A stretch of 64,000 nucleotides of DNA from Serilophus lunatus (lineage: Eukaryota; Chordata; Aves; Passeriformes; Eurylaimidae), in the NCBI GenBank assembly GCA_013399895.1, contig VXBA01001650.1, positions 283,649 through 347,648 of the forward strand, given 5' to 3'. The notes under the pieces are model-generated. The model was not told the origin of the DNA, did not search any database, and saw nothing but the letters and a program-made list of their open reading frames with translations. Below, piece after piece: positions 37,501 to 48,900 of this stretch. Position numbers and translations under genes: made by a program. The first letter of the stretch is position 1. The number at the start of each line of letters is the position of its first letter.

Positions 37501-40500
37501 TTACCACAGTGCCTCCCTGAAGGTTTCCCAGTTTATTTGGGAAAGCCAGACAAAAGGTGGGAAGAGCACAACACAGCAGAGCTGGAGTGACTTCCTTCAG
37601 GTCACATTGTAGCTCAGTGGCCAAGCTACAAAAATACACATCTTCCTGGTTTCTATTCCCATGACTCATCCTCCACACTGTGCTGCAGACTGGCATTGAT
37701 AGGAATTTCCAAATAACAATAAGGTTTTAAGCTGAGTTTTGAAGGTATGGGAGCTGCCAGCTTGGCTTGATCACATCCTAATGCTTCCTGCAGACGGAAA
37801 ATAGATTGCAATTTAATGCTTGGTGCATTTAATAGTATTATATCTTTGTCCAGAAATGTCAAAAGTAAACAGAAATTGCTTTCTTAGTGTGGATAGTTGC
37901 TTGTTAGATTTATCTGTGGGGAGTATTTTCAAAATTGACAAATTGTCCAGAATAAGTTGGAAATCAATCCACTCTGTATTGGCTTCCAGCATCCATTTGT
38001 TTGGAGGAGTGGGGAAAAAAAAGCCTCCCCACTTCTCTTTGTTGTGCAGTGATTTGTGTAGCATTAAACCTCCTGCCCTGACAGTACAGCACGACTGTAG
38101 GGCCAGGGTTGCTGCTGGAAAGGCAGGATTTGATTTATGTGTTTGATGACTCAGGAATTAATATTAAAAATACAATTTCTATATAGAAAATTTGCACAGT
38201 GAGGAGAAAATACAGTGACTAAAATCAATCTTGTAGAAATAACACTAATTATCTTTGCTTGTATTTTCTTAGCAGAGCTTTAGCAGAGATACCTCTTAGG
38301 TTTGTGAGCACAAGAAAAGAAGAATATGTTTCATTATGTAAAACCATTAGAGGGAGGGATACACTGGGATTCAGGAGCCAGTGCTGCTTCTGTAGGTTGA
38401 CTTTTCTGCTTGGCAAAAAAAGGGATGGCAGGGGTTTCTAACACACAGGCAGTGTGATGTTGGCTGGTGCTGTATCCCGAGTAGGTTGTAGCAGTTCTTA
38501 GTTCTCCTCTGGAGAAGCCCAGCAGTGCCTTGGGCTGTCCTGGTGTGTTGGGAACCTGTCCCAGTCCTGTGCCACCCAGCTCTGCCAGAGCAGCTCCTTG
38601 TGGGAATGTGGAGGGGAACAGCACAGAACCTTCCCTGGACAATTCTGGTCACCAGGGAAGTTCCTGGGGGCCAAATCTGCCTTTGAGCTGAGCGGGATCT
38701 CGGGTGCTGGAGTGTGTTCTGTTTTTATGGAGCAGCTGGAGCAGGATGCAGGGGATTGAACAGAGGGAGGATGATGGGATCCTGCCTGTTGGAGGCAGAA
38801 TGGGGGGGACTGGCTCCCTTGGAGAGACGGGGGACACGATAATTTCAGTTATTGGACAATGAGCTTCACCAGAACTACAGTCCCTGCAGCAAACAACCCC
38901 ACATTCAGGGTACACAGGATATACTTGTTTTTGCTCTCATAAACTGAAGGAGGAGCTTGGGGAAGGGGGTTTTTGTTTGTCTTTTCTTACAGCATGGCTG
39001 CTGATAGTATCAGTTCACAGCACTGTCAGAGCATCATCTGTCAAGGAAAGAGATTTCACGTTAGGAAAAAGCCATTTATAAAGCAGGGCATGTTGTTTGG
39101 TTTTTCCCTACTTGTGGAACATTGTAACACGGTTTTGCTTTTGTGGGTTTTTGAACCCATTTCATTTACTAAAGGAAAATGCATGAGGTTGGTTTATTCC
39201 ATTATGTCTCTTTTATAGAGGCTGGGGGAGGGAAAGGGGCACTGGGCGGTGGTAGTAAAGCAGTGAGATAGTGCAAAAGCTGTTACAAATTCAATTTGCA
39301 GAAGAGCATTCACCTCCTCTGCCTTGGGAATATTCATAAAGTATTGCTGGGAGCAGCAGACCTTTGACAGATTCCAAACTAAGGTGGTGTTGTTGGCAAG
39401 TTTGGGGAATGCAGCATAAACAGCAGGAGGTTTTATATGTCTGGGGTAGAGTGGAATTGCTTGAACGTTCAGAGGGGGGTGGGAGAAATGACTTCTAAAG
39501 TGTGTGCTGGGATTTAATTCAGGTGATGCAGGGGATTGGGTGTTAAAGCTGTTGGAGGGGGGAGGAAAGTAAATGCATTGGTCTGTGCCATTCCCAACCA
39601 AACCCGTGTGTGTCATGTTTTTTAATCCTGAAACTTGCAGTCATTCCACTGCCCTTCTCCCAAAAAGATGTCATTCAAAAAAATGGATCCGAGCTGCACA
39701 ATAGGATTTTACTGCAGGACTGTGCAGGACTTTGAGAAGGCTTCTGAAGAAATCACCAAGGTGGGTATGAGTTCCCTCAGCCACAGCGGGGTGTGGGGAA
39801 AGGAATCAGCCTCACCCCCCTGAGGAGGCAGAATTCTTGCCGTGACATTTCTTGCTGCTTTTCTAACCGTCAGAAATCCAGGTGGTTTTTCTTTCCCAGA
39901 CGTCGGAGCTGGGCAGGGCTGGGGGGGTGTCCATGGGAACGGGCTGCCGGAATCGCGGGCCCACGAGGTGGCACTCGTGAAATGGGAATGTTCCCGAGCC
40001 AGCCCTGCCGAGCAGGGGATGCCCCGGGCCGGGAATGGCCCGAATTGTCCTTTATTCCCGGTTGTTTCCCGTGGCGTTCACGTGCCGTGCTGGTTTGGGA
40101 GCGCTCTGTGCCCCCAGCAAAGCTGTGTGATCCTGTGCTCCCTCTGCAAAACACTGCTCTGGGGCCATTTAGCTGCAGTTGTTTCCCACTTCTTTTCCCC
40201 TTGATTATTACAGTGTGTGAGGGTAAGAAATGCAGTGTCATTAATTTTGTTGATTTGTAGCAAATAACTGTGTTTTGTGATTTTTAAAGAATAGTTGATG
40301 AAAAGGATGCAGTTGCAGGAAAAGGTGAGCACAATATTAATATGCCAACCACAACAGTTATCACAGCAGCACATGTTTGTACAGCATTTGGAATGTCCTG
40401 TTAACTGATATTAGTATTAGAGGCAAACCCCCCATTTTTAAAATATTTATACTGTTTATAATCTTCAGCGGGTATTGATGGATGCAGAAGTTGTTACTTT

Positions 40501-42356
40501 GGTTCTTACCCAGAGAGGTAAAAAATAGATTTAAACAAGTAGAAGTTCCTAAGCAGCAGAGTGATGGAAAGTTTAAATAGTGCAGTTTCTATTCTCCCCT
40601 GTTTTCCTGTTCTGCCATGTAGAGGAAAGAGTGGTTACCCTGTGTGGTTGATTCCCTTTCCAAACCCATGACAGAAATTCATAATCCCTTGGGATTATTG
40701 CACAGCTGCATGTGCCTGACTGTGACTCAGGTTCTTCTCAGAAATGAGGGAAGAACTGAACTGATGGAGTTTGAACCAGGATTTTCTGTTCAGCACAAAA
40801 AATTAATTGTTGTGGCAACAGCAGTGACAGTCTAACACTGAAACACTAAAGATACTGATGTTTATCAATGAACTTGTTTAGCTGTCACTCTGATGGTTTC
40901 TACAGAGAACTTGCAAATTCTTCAGAGTTTCAGATTCTCTGTGATCACTGGTGAGAAGTGGCTTGATGACAGTTCCAGAAATCTGATCCAGGGTCCCTTG
41001 ACTCTTGTTTGGGCATTTCCCAGGGTTTCCTCACCTCCTTTAGCACATGGGGAAACTTGTGAAGTTTCAGGGGAAGCTGGACATGGACAGTGCAGAGGAA
41101 CCACAGAGGTGTTTCTGCCCTGGTCTGGAGGAGCCATCATTGGAAGTGCAGTGGTGGATCCCCTGGGGTGGAGCTTTGGGATGAGTGTTCTGTTCCAAAC
41201 ATTACAACAGCCAAATGTAATTAAAATGTAAAAGAATAAAGTAAAAAAATTCAGATCACAGTAAAAATCCAGGATTTCTCTCGTATCAATTTATTTTTTA
41301 ATTCTTTTATATTAACACCCTCTCAACCTCTGCCTTTTTTTAGATAATTCCTGCTGTTTTAACATGTCTGTGGGTTTTGTTGGTAGTTCTCATGAAAGCA
41401 TGTTCAGTGGTTTTTATTCCACTCAGTGTGTAGGCTGATGTAGTTCTGCATTTCACTGCGACACTGGGCTGGTTTTTCAAAGCAGGTAAGAAAAAGTAAA
41501 ATAAATAAATGAACAAAACACCCTGAAAGGCTGAAATGCCTTTCAGTCTTTGGCAGGTTTTTATGTGCTATTAAAGGTTTTGCTGATCTGTTTCAGTGTT
41601 TATCATTCCCCACCACCTGCTTTCTCCATGCTCAGTTTTCTTCTTTATAAATGTAGATTTTGAGCACCCTGGTTCCCCCAGCCTGGGACTGTCATCCATC
41701 TGGTTTGAGCCATGTGCTCCTGACTGGCTTATTTACATAGGGCTATGTGTTTAAACTTTGAATAAAAACATTGATTATTGTAGGAGCTGATTCTACAATA
41801 AAAATACCTCCCTGAGGTGCTTGGCTGCTGCAGAATTCATACCTGGGCGTGGGGAGAGTCTGATGGTCATTAACTATTTTGTAGAGGTTTTTATCTTTTG
41901 TCTTTTATCCTTTTCTCTTTATCTTTGTTGCACTGAATCAAAGAGCACATACAGGTGATCTGTGAGGAACAAAACACAGGGTTAGGCATGAAATCAGCAG
42001 CTACCTGAAAAAGAAATGGGAGTAAAGGTTTGTCTAATAGGAGGAGATGTTTAGATAATGCAATGCTTATATTATAATGAAACAATAAACAATGCATTTT
42101 TACTTTGCAGTCATCATCAGAAAAATATCACTACTTACTGTATTTCTTAATTAATGTTTTATCTGGTCTGTGTTCTCCATTGCAGATGCTGAAATCTTCA
42201 TCCAAGGAGAAGTATCCCTTGTTTACTTTTGTCAAGGGTCATTCTAGAGACTATGACTTTGTTCCCAGTCCACTCCATGAGGAAAATGACCTTTTCTCTG
42301 AGGATGAAAAGAAGAGATTAAAAAGGTTTAGTACAGAGGAGTTTGTCTTGCTTTAA
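25503..42356 (+). CDS. ATG4C: ATG4C, autophagy-related cysteine protease 4C (10 coding exons, 454 aa)
   Basis: Joined exons 25503-25578, 26307-26390, 27041-27274, 29708-30023, 31869-31939, 32745-32881, 35559-35637, 36302-36378, 39641-39760 and 42186-42356 give one uninterrupted 454-residue frame; the human protein has 458. All introns are GT-AG. It belongs to peptidase family C54: cytosolic enzymes that trim the C-terminus of LC3/GABARAP (ATG8) proteins to expose glycine and later remove them from phosphatidylethanolamine. The nucleophile motif is DCGWGCTL with C111 (codon 27211-27213); the Asp/His pair is in YMDPHY, D340 (36322-36324) and H342 (36328-36330). The protein ends FVLL (451-454), resembling the C-terminal LC3-interacting motif known in ATG4B. 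The N-terminus MEATGTDEVEKIK identifies paralogue C rather than A, B or D. Position 10 is E, so the mammalian DEVD caspase site is absent. Residues 161-186 are the divergent loop. Confidence 0.97.
26307..26390 (+). CDS. ATG4C: ATG4C coding exon 2
   Basis: 84 nt, acceptor TCTGTTTTAG, donor GTGAGT. Encodes SWVLKTKTYFSRNSPVFLLG and KCYHFKTE, a strongly conserved ATG4 N-terminal block, in phase with both neighbours. Confidence 0.95.
27041..27274 (+). CDS. ATG4C: ATG4C coding exon 3, catalytic cysteine
   Basis: 234 nt, acceptor CTTTGCCTTCCAG, donor GTAAGT. Carries a variable linker (SGELSTDGSSFDKIST), then NVEEFRKDFISRIWLTYREE and the nucleophile block TTDCGWGCTLRTGQML with C111. Translation past the donor reaches an intronic stop at 27358-27360. 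Confidence 0.97.
27275..29707 (+). other. ATG4C: ATG4C intron between coding exons 3 and 4
   Basis: About 2.4 kb of AT-rich intron with no recognised repeat, exon or RNA gene. A T-rich stretch near 29307-29328 and several short open frames are the only features. Confidence 0.7.
29708..30023 (+). CDS. ATG4C: ATG4C coding exon 4, GC-rich
   Basis: 316 nt, acceptor CTTGCTGCAG, donor GTAAAA. Encodes AWVWPEALAVESSDWESWTA, a divergent proline/arginine-rich loop (about residues 161-186), then NELYHRKIISWFGDSPPAAF and the YGKKSGKAAGDWYGPAVVAH block. Third positions are almost all G or C in its first half (30 of the first 31 complete codons), unlike all other exons of the gene. The loop is shorter than the human one, accounting for most of the length difference. 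Confidence 0.95.
31869..31939 (+). CDS. ATG4C: ATG4C coding exon 5
   Basis: 71 nt, acceptor GTACTTAG, donor GTAAAC. Encodes KAVEEARDPELQGVTVYVAQ and DCT, with split arginine and valine codons at its edges. Confidence 0.95.
32745..32881 (+). CDS. ATG4C: ATG4C coding exon 6
   Basis: 137 nt, acceptor TCTCCTTTCAG, donor GTATGA. Encodes YSSDVIDRQCSLMDSGKGGT (variable) followed by the conserved AVIILVPVRLGGERTNTDY and LEFVK. Confidence 0.95.
34257..34331. repeat. 38-bp tandem duplication
   Basis: Two adjacent near-identical copies beginning ATTTTCCAAGAAA and ending CTCATTCATATTT (first copy from 34257, second from 34295). The copies differ by a few bases only, so the duplication is fairly recent. 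It is intronic. Confidence 0.85.
35559..35637 (+). CDS. ATG4C: ATG4C coding exon 7
   Basis: 79 nt, acceptor TTCTTGTTGCAG, donor GTTAGT. Encodes GILSLEYCVGIIGGKPKQSY and YFAGFQ, one of the best conserved ATG4 blocks. Confidence 0.96.
36302..36378 (+). CDS. ATG4C: ATG4C coding exon 8, catalytic Asp and His
   Basis: 77 nt, acceptor TTGTCCTTGTAG, donor GTAATA. Encodes DSLIYMDPHYCQSFVDVSIK and DFPLE; D340 and H342 complete the triad with C111. Confidence 0.96.
36379..39640 (+). other. ATG4C: ATG4C intron between coding exons 8 and 9
   Basis: The largest coding intron, about 3.3 kb. Mostly AT-rich, with a moderately GC-rich segment at about 38440-38900 that I could not assign to a repeat family. 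No exon or RNA gene was recognised. Confidence 0.6.
39641..39760 (+). CDS. ATG4C: ATG4C coding exon 9
   Basis: 120 nt, phase 0 at both ends, acceptor GAAACTTGCAG, donor GTGGGT. Encodes SFHCPSPKKMSFKKMDPSCT, then IGFYCRTVQDFEKASEEITK. Skipping it would keep the frame but remove 40 conserved residues. Confidence 0.96.
39761..42185 (+). other. ATG4C: ATG4C intron between coding exons 9 and 10
   Basis: About 2.4 kb. Begins with a CpG-containing GC-rich patch (about 39890-40130) and then becomes AT-rich. The 155- and 120-codon open frames over the patch are explained by its composition. It ends with two usable acceptors, 42110 and 42185. Confidence 0.65.
42186..42356 (+). CDS. ATG4C: ATG4C coding exon 10 (terminal)
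   Basis: Acceptor TGTTCTCCATTGCAG; encodes MLKSSSKEKYPLFTFVKGHS, then RDYDFVPSPLHEENDLFSED and KKRLKRFSTEEFVLL and a TAA stop at 42354-42356. The acidic/basic tail and FVLL end match ATG4C. A second acceptor 75 nt upstream is in frame (see findings). Confidence 0.95.
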   Translation: MLKSSSKEKYPLFTFVKGHSRDYDFVPSPLHEENDLFSEDEKKRLKRFSTEEFVLL

Positions 42357-43488
42357 GGACATTTTGCACAGATTATCGGCAGCTGACCAGGAGAACACTT
42401 GCCTTTTAAAATGTAAAAGCTGTTTGTGTCCTCCTCCCCCAGAAAGGCAAACCTGGGTGAAATTGGTCTATTTTCATAAAGATGATAATGTTTTCTATGT
42501 TAATAGTCTTTCAAATGTCATTTACTAATGTCTGTACTAATTAGTTTTGCTCACTTTGCTCAGAGCCAGGTGTGCTGAGGTGAGCCTGGGCTTCCCCTCA
42601 TAAAAACCTTGGCCATTCATTCCCTCAGTCCCACCCTGTGCCCCTGCTGTCCTTCAGTCCAGGACAGGCCCTGGGCAGAGACTTCCAGAGGCTGGTGGGT
42701 TTTGTCACAGATGCACATCCAAAGGTTTGGAGACCACATTATTCCTGTTTGTTGGCAAACTTGGGAGTTGTATCATGTGGGAAGGGACAAGTGTCCCCTG
42801 CCTTGCCCCAGAAGTGCTTCCTGCTCCACCCTGACACACGTCCTGATGGATCAGGAGTCACTGGCAGCTGCAGTCCTGATGGAATTGTGGAGGCTGAATT
42901 GTGAGTTAAGGTACTATTTAGCAGTCTGATTTTCTAATGGTTTCTCATTAAACTTGCTTTGGAGCCTTAATATGAGGAGTGAAGATAAAGTATTACCTTT
43001 CCCCACAATTTTTAAAGGTTATACTATTAATATTAACTGCAACCAATCAAAGCAGCTCCAGACAATTATTAGAAGAGAGCAGTGTTTGTTTCCTGTTTCA
43101 ACTACCATAATGGTGAGGCTTCTCCTACTCTAGTGCAGCTTTTAAATCAAAGCAAAGGGGGGGTGATGTGAAAGATTCTGGGCTGTGATTCTTGTTCTTT
43201 TGTTTTGATACGTGTTGTTACTGTACAAATGATTACTTGATGGTCTGTGTTCTCAGATTGCAAACCAATGTACATAAATAGTTTAATGTTTTAACAAAGT
43301 AAATGCAATATTTAAAAGATGTAATAACGCTGCTTGGGAAATAAAAAAGGTGTGGAAACATGAAGTGCATGTGCCTTTTATATTAATATCAGATCCTCCA
43401 AGAGTGAATATAATCCTGCATCTAAAACAATATTGGAAGGTGTGAATACTCTGTTTATTTGCAATAAAGGCAGATTTTATTGTTGTGT
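42357..43488 (+). other. ATG4C: ATG4C 3' untranslated region
   Basis: Begins after the TAA stop. An AATAAA at 43339-43344 and a better one at 43463-43468, followed by a TG-rich stretch (TTATTGTTGTGTTG), mark probable 3' ends. The final cleavage position near 43488 is estimated. Confidence 0.65.
43463..43468 (+). terminator. ATG4C: Probable ATG4C polyadenylation signal
   Basis: AATAAA followed within 20 bases by a TTGTTGTGTTG downstream element. Another AATAAA at 43339-43344 upstream, and one at 44801-44806 further down, are alternatives. Confidence 0.65.
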
Positions 43489-45826
43489 TGTAAACCAAAT
43501 GTTACCTGTTCTAAGTGCTGCTCAGGCACAGAGGCACAAGTGTTGCTGATCCAAATTATAAGCATCACATGTGTTCATTAAAGCACCTTTTATGAGGAAG
43601 AAGTGACTAATGGATAGATTTCAGGCAGAACTAGATCAGGTCTGTGTGTTCATTTGCACATGTTGATTAATATTCCAAAAAGCCAAAAAGAAACTGTGTT
43701 CACTTGTTTTCAAGGAAAAAAACCCCACATATCATTTGTCTAAATTAGAAACCTCTGCACTGCTGAATCCTACTAATAATTGGCATAATACTACTTCTAC
43801 TAACATGTATGTGAGGATGTTTGGCTTCATCTTTATGTTTTTCATTAATAGCCCAGAAGAGGGAGTAAACAACGTATTTATGGAATTTAGATGTCAAAAC
43901 GAGGAGAATTGTGAATGTCAGAGCTAGAAAAGAGAAGATCCCTGGTTAGTGGAGCACAAGGCAATGTAGCTTTAGCAAAAATAATGCAAACCCTCGGAGT
44001 GGTTCCTTTGGGTGACAGTGGCCAGGAAATTAAACATGAAGTTGTACTTTGCTTTCACATTTAAAGAAAGAAAAGCAATTGTTTGCTGCATCATTAAAGG
44101 CTTCTGTCACAGAGCAGGGGGGGATAATTGGTGTAATCTGGTGTCACTGATGTTCTCCTCTCCACCAGGAAGTCTTTAAGTGATTACAGTGCCCAGAAGA
44201 ACAGGGAGAACCATCAGGGGTGGATTTAAGAAGATTTAACTTGGAGCTCCGTGGCTTTGTTACTGTACAGCTGAAGAGAGAGGGAAGCACTGCAGTTCAC
44301 AAAGATGGCTGTGCACTGAGGGGGAGAGGAGTTGGAGGGGATGTTCCATGTCCAGGAGCCTTTGTACCTCTCTGTGTGCTGTGCACTTCCAGAACATCAT
44401 GGACCACCCATCCCACTGAGATGGGAACTGAGGGATGAATTTTCCTTCTTCCACAGCTCCACTTGAATCCAGGCACCTTAAAAAGGTACACAGACCCACC
44501 TGAGCTGGCTGTGTCTGCAGAAATGGCCTTGGATTTGGAAATGCTCAAAGAGAAATGTAAGATCTATAGCAGTAAGTGTTGAAAATGTAGTTTTGCCATT
44601 CCAACAGCAAACTTCCCTAGAAGGGTGAAATAGTTTCACTTGTCCCAGTCTTTGCCACTTGATAAAGAAATGTAATGGTTGAAATAGGTTTGCTGACTTT
44701 ATTTAAGGAGTGGATTTCTTTCCACCTCTTTGACTAAGAGCAAGAAAAGTAGCAGTGCTGGAACATCAGCTGGGTTTTGTTTCTTTAGATCTGAATTAAA
44801 AATAAAGCAAATCCTTTAGTTTACCACAAAGTATAAAAACCACAGGGTTTTATTTGAAGCCTGCTTCAAATAATTGTTAAAAAGTAATGGCTACTTACTT
44901 TCAGGATGTTTCCTTATGGTTTTTGCACGAGGTTGGAGCACAGACAAGCCCATAAGATGCCCTGGTGTACTTGTGTATAGTGGTGACACAAGTTAAATTA
45001 CCAAGTAACTAGAAATTAATGTTTTTGGGTAACTACAGAGGACTTTAATTGGAAACTATGTTAATCGTGGAGTAATTCTCTTTTCCTCGTCTGCATTAGC
45101 TCCTGAAAACCAGGCAATTAATTTGTGTCATCACTGTTGCTGCTGCTGCCTTCAAACACAAACCAAATGAGCATTAGTTACTCACACACCCAGCAGTGGC
45201 CTGTTTTCCTAAAGCACTTCCACAAATCACTGGCTGATTCCTCACCTGCACGTCCCACACGGTGGGAGATGTAAAGTCTGAGCTTTTCATCACCCAGTAA
45301 CCTTTTCTTTTATCCTTTTCTGCCATTTCCTTTTCCCTTAGAACAGACATCTCTTTGTGGGTTTATGTGACACAGCCTCAGGACTCTCCAGGATTCCCTG
45401 GGACTCTGCCTTCCCCTTCCCCCAAGGATATGGGCCTTGTTTTCCAAACTCGGGGTCTCTCTGTCTTGGCTCTACCTGAGCAGTGCCCAAACCCCATCCC
45501 ATTTCCAGAGCTGACAGGGAAGGTGCTGGTGCCTGTCCTGGGAGCTCAAGGAGCCCACATGGTGTTGGATGTGACCTGGTTCTGCAGCTCCTGAGATGCT
45601 CCTCTGATGGCTCCTGAGAAAGGAGAGGCTGCAAGGCTGGGTTTGCCCTGTACTGACTCCTGAAATGGAAATTTCTAGAAGAGGGTTACTGACTAATGTT
45701 GGTAGAGACAGCTGACCTTGGAGAGAAACAGAGCTTGGAGAGTTGTAGCCCAGCTTCCAGAAGGCCTAGATTTGGGAATATTCTCTAAGTTAGTGCCCAT
45801 CTGTGGGTACCAGAAGTGCTTGTCTC

Positions 45827-45906
45827 ACAGAATCCACAAACAATGGTTTGGGTTGGAAGGGACCTTAAAGCTCATCCACTGTCCCAGGTTGCTCCAAGCC
45901 CCGTGC
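45827..45906 (-). mobile_element. CR1 LINE 3'-end fragment, antisense
   Basis: Plus strand: CACAGAATCCACAAACAATG, GTTTGGGTTGGAAGGGACCT, TAAAGCTCATCC, then TCCCAGGTTGCTCCAAGCCC. The central CTGCCATGGGCAGGGACACC block is deleted, joining the terminus directly to the 'tcccaggttgctc' segment. Confidence 0.88.
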
Positions 45907-48900
45907 AGGGGAGTTTTGTGATGCACTTTTCCCTCTCTCCAGTTGCCTGTGCTTCAGCAGAGCTGGAAAACTGAAGCCACCCTGATTACCCTGATTTGTT
46001 ACTGTCTTTTGTAGATTTTTTTTTGCTTTAACACAAAAATCCAAAGCCAGAGCAGTTTAGCTGTGCCCAGTGCAACCAGAGGACACAACAGGGCTGGGGG
46101 GAGGCAGGGAAGGGATCTCCTGTTCCCTGTTAATTACAGTACAGAAACAGACTCGCTCCACAGGCCTGATTTATTTCCAGAGTTATTGACAATCTCTTAA
46201 AGGGAATGATGGGATGAAAAGCGACCATCAGTGAGTTATGAAAGGTCAATAATGCCACAAATGAGCACAAACAGCATGTTTGAAATCCAGCCCTCCCCAC
46301 GTTCCCTTTGTGCAGTGACTCCTCCCAAGGTGATGGGGTTTCCCCATGAGGCTGGAGCACCAGGAGCCCCCAGGAGGGCAGAACATGCCAGCTCCCTTCA
46401 TGGCCCTTTACCTCCCTGTAGCTGATTATTATGGGGTGGCTTTCTTGCTCCCAGAGGGTGCATGTGTTCCCCCAGCCCTGGGTGGGAGGCCATGGAGCCC
46501 AGTCAGGTACAACACTCAGTATTCCTGCCCAACACTCCTTAGATGATGCCCAAAGTTGGAGCCTCTGGCAGCACAAAGGTGTTACAGCCTCCCACCAGCT
46601 TGGTCAGGCCGTGCCAACATTGTATAACAGGATCTTAAAACATTGGCAACGCCTTTGCCTTGACAAAAAGATGCCAACAGGCATTTGAGGGGGTCCAGGG
46701 CCAGGCCCTGAGTACCCAGCATTGGACCCTGTGTTTTGGTGTCCTCTGTGGCCTAATTGGATGAGCTGAGCTCTCTAAACAGTTCCCTTCCCTGTTTGTA
46801 AGCAGTTCACAGCAGCTGTAATTGTTTGACTCCACGGTGTGAATAGTAAAAAGAGCTTTACTTAATGACTGCAGGAGCCCTTCTCGAGTGAGAGCTCTCT
46901 GGTATTTATTCACACCACAATTCACGAGGCTTTTGTTTTCCATGAACACTCCTGCAAATAAAAACTTGCTCACTCTAATGTTTATGAATAAATGTGCTCG
47001 TAAATGCCATCAAAGCAAATCAGCAGGGTTTTATTTATGCAAGAAGATGTGCAAATAAATGTTTGCTGTTCTCACCCAGCTCTGGTGGGTGTTTGGGCTG
47101 TGTTAAAGCCAAGGCTTTGTGAGCTCTGCTCAGCACTCACGCGTTACTCTTACTCTGCATCTCCTCCTGGTGAATCCCTGTGCCCCAAGGGACTGTTGTT
47201 AAAGTGTTTCAGGGATTATCCACAGCCAGTGGATAAGGTCATGCAGGGTAGTGGGATCACTTTGCAGGATGCCCAGGACTGGGAGGACAGGAGGCAAAGG
47301 GGATTGTAATTCCAGCCTCGTGCTGTTTGCACACAGCAGAAACCCAAAAACTGCTGTTCTGGCATGTGCTGGCTCCTGGAGCAAGGAGGGGGTTCTGTCT
47401 CACACACAAGTGCAGGAGGTTATTGCCATCCTCTCTCAATCAGGGCCCTAATTAAATATAGGAGAGGATTTTCTTTCTAAAATGTAAATGTCAAGCCTTG
47501 TTAAAGAAAATTAAAATGCACTGAAATGAATGTGGTAGGAACTATGGAGGTGCTTAAGCTGGAGTATCTGTATTTATGAGGAAGAGAACTAAAAAAGGAA
47601 GTATTTTTGGATCAGAGTTCAATCCTTAAACTGGGCCATAAGGATTTTATGCAAATTTTCCTTCATCATCTGCAGTTAGGGACTGGCTCAGGGGTGAATT
47701 CTGTCCCAGCCTCTAAAAACTGTAAAGGAATGTAACCTGAGACTCACCTCTTTCCAGGATTTATCTGTAAATCCTCGTGCTCTTATCAAGGTCATTTGGG
47801 ATTCTGTGCTGGCCACACTTCCAATGAGTTGGGTTTGAAGACTCAGGTTGTTCCCTTCCATTCCCTTCTTCCCTTAAATTTAAAAGAGCACAACAGCTCA
47901 GAATTTTAAAACCCTACATTCAGCAATATCATCATCCCCATCTACAAATAAACCTTTGTAAAGGCTTCTGACTGTTTCAGCCCCCAGTGAGCCTGAATTG
48001 GAAGTGTAAATCAGAGCTGGGACAGTCAAAACCAAAGTCCTGGACAGGAACTGGGATGAGGAATTCCAACAGGAAACTGAATTGTTTCAGAGGCTTATAG
48101 AGCAGAGCTTCAGCTGATCGCAGAAATGCTTCAGCTCTGACCAAGGCTGAAACTTCTGAGCCTGCCCTGGAGCAGGTGAGATGGGCCACTGCATGGCAGT
48201 GAGGAAACACAAAACACAGCATTTTTTAAATCCAAGCTCATGTCTTTGCAAATATATGAAGTGTTTTGGCCTCCACAGCCCAACCACTGTTTGGTTGTTT
48301 TCATGCTAATACAAATTCTTGTGTTAATAGGAGCATGGCCTCGGGTTTCTCCATCCGTATGGGAAAAAGTTACTTGTCTGATGGTAAACAAAGAACAGAA
48401 GAATTGATTCACTGTCTTCACTTTGAAAAAGATGGTATGAAGCCATAGTGAAGCAATTTTAATTATGGCTGTGTAGCTCTTGGGATCAGTGAGATCATTT
48501 GTGTTCTGTTTTTAGGGATCGGGGTGCTCCGGAGCACACACGGCATTAGAAATGCAAAACATGACCCATGTTCTCAGGATTCTGTCAGTGGCACATGAAA
48601 GAGCACTTGTGCTGAGATGCTCAGCTCTGAGGGTATTCTCTGTTCAGTGTGTATTTACAGAGATGTATGAATATTTGATTAATGAGTCATGGTCTCTGGA
48701 GAAATTTAATAACTGTGCTGCTGTACAAAGCCAGCTCCTCAACTGTTAACACAGCTGCCAATAGTGTCAGTGACACTGGAGCCCTTTCTGCATCTAATAT
48801 ATTCTGGGGAGTAAATTCCTTCGTTGCAAGAGAATCCATGGGACACATTATTCAGTTATCTGTTTTGAACTGTTGCAGGCTCAATTTACAGACCCTGATT

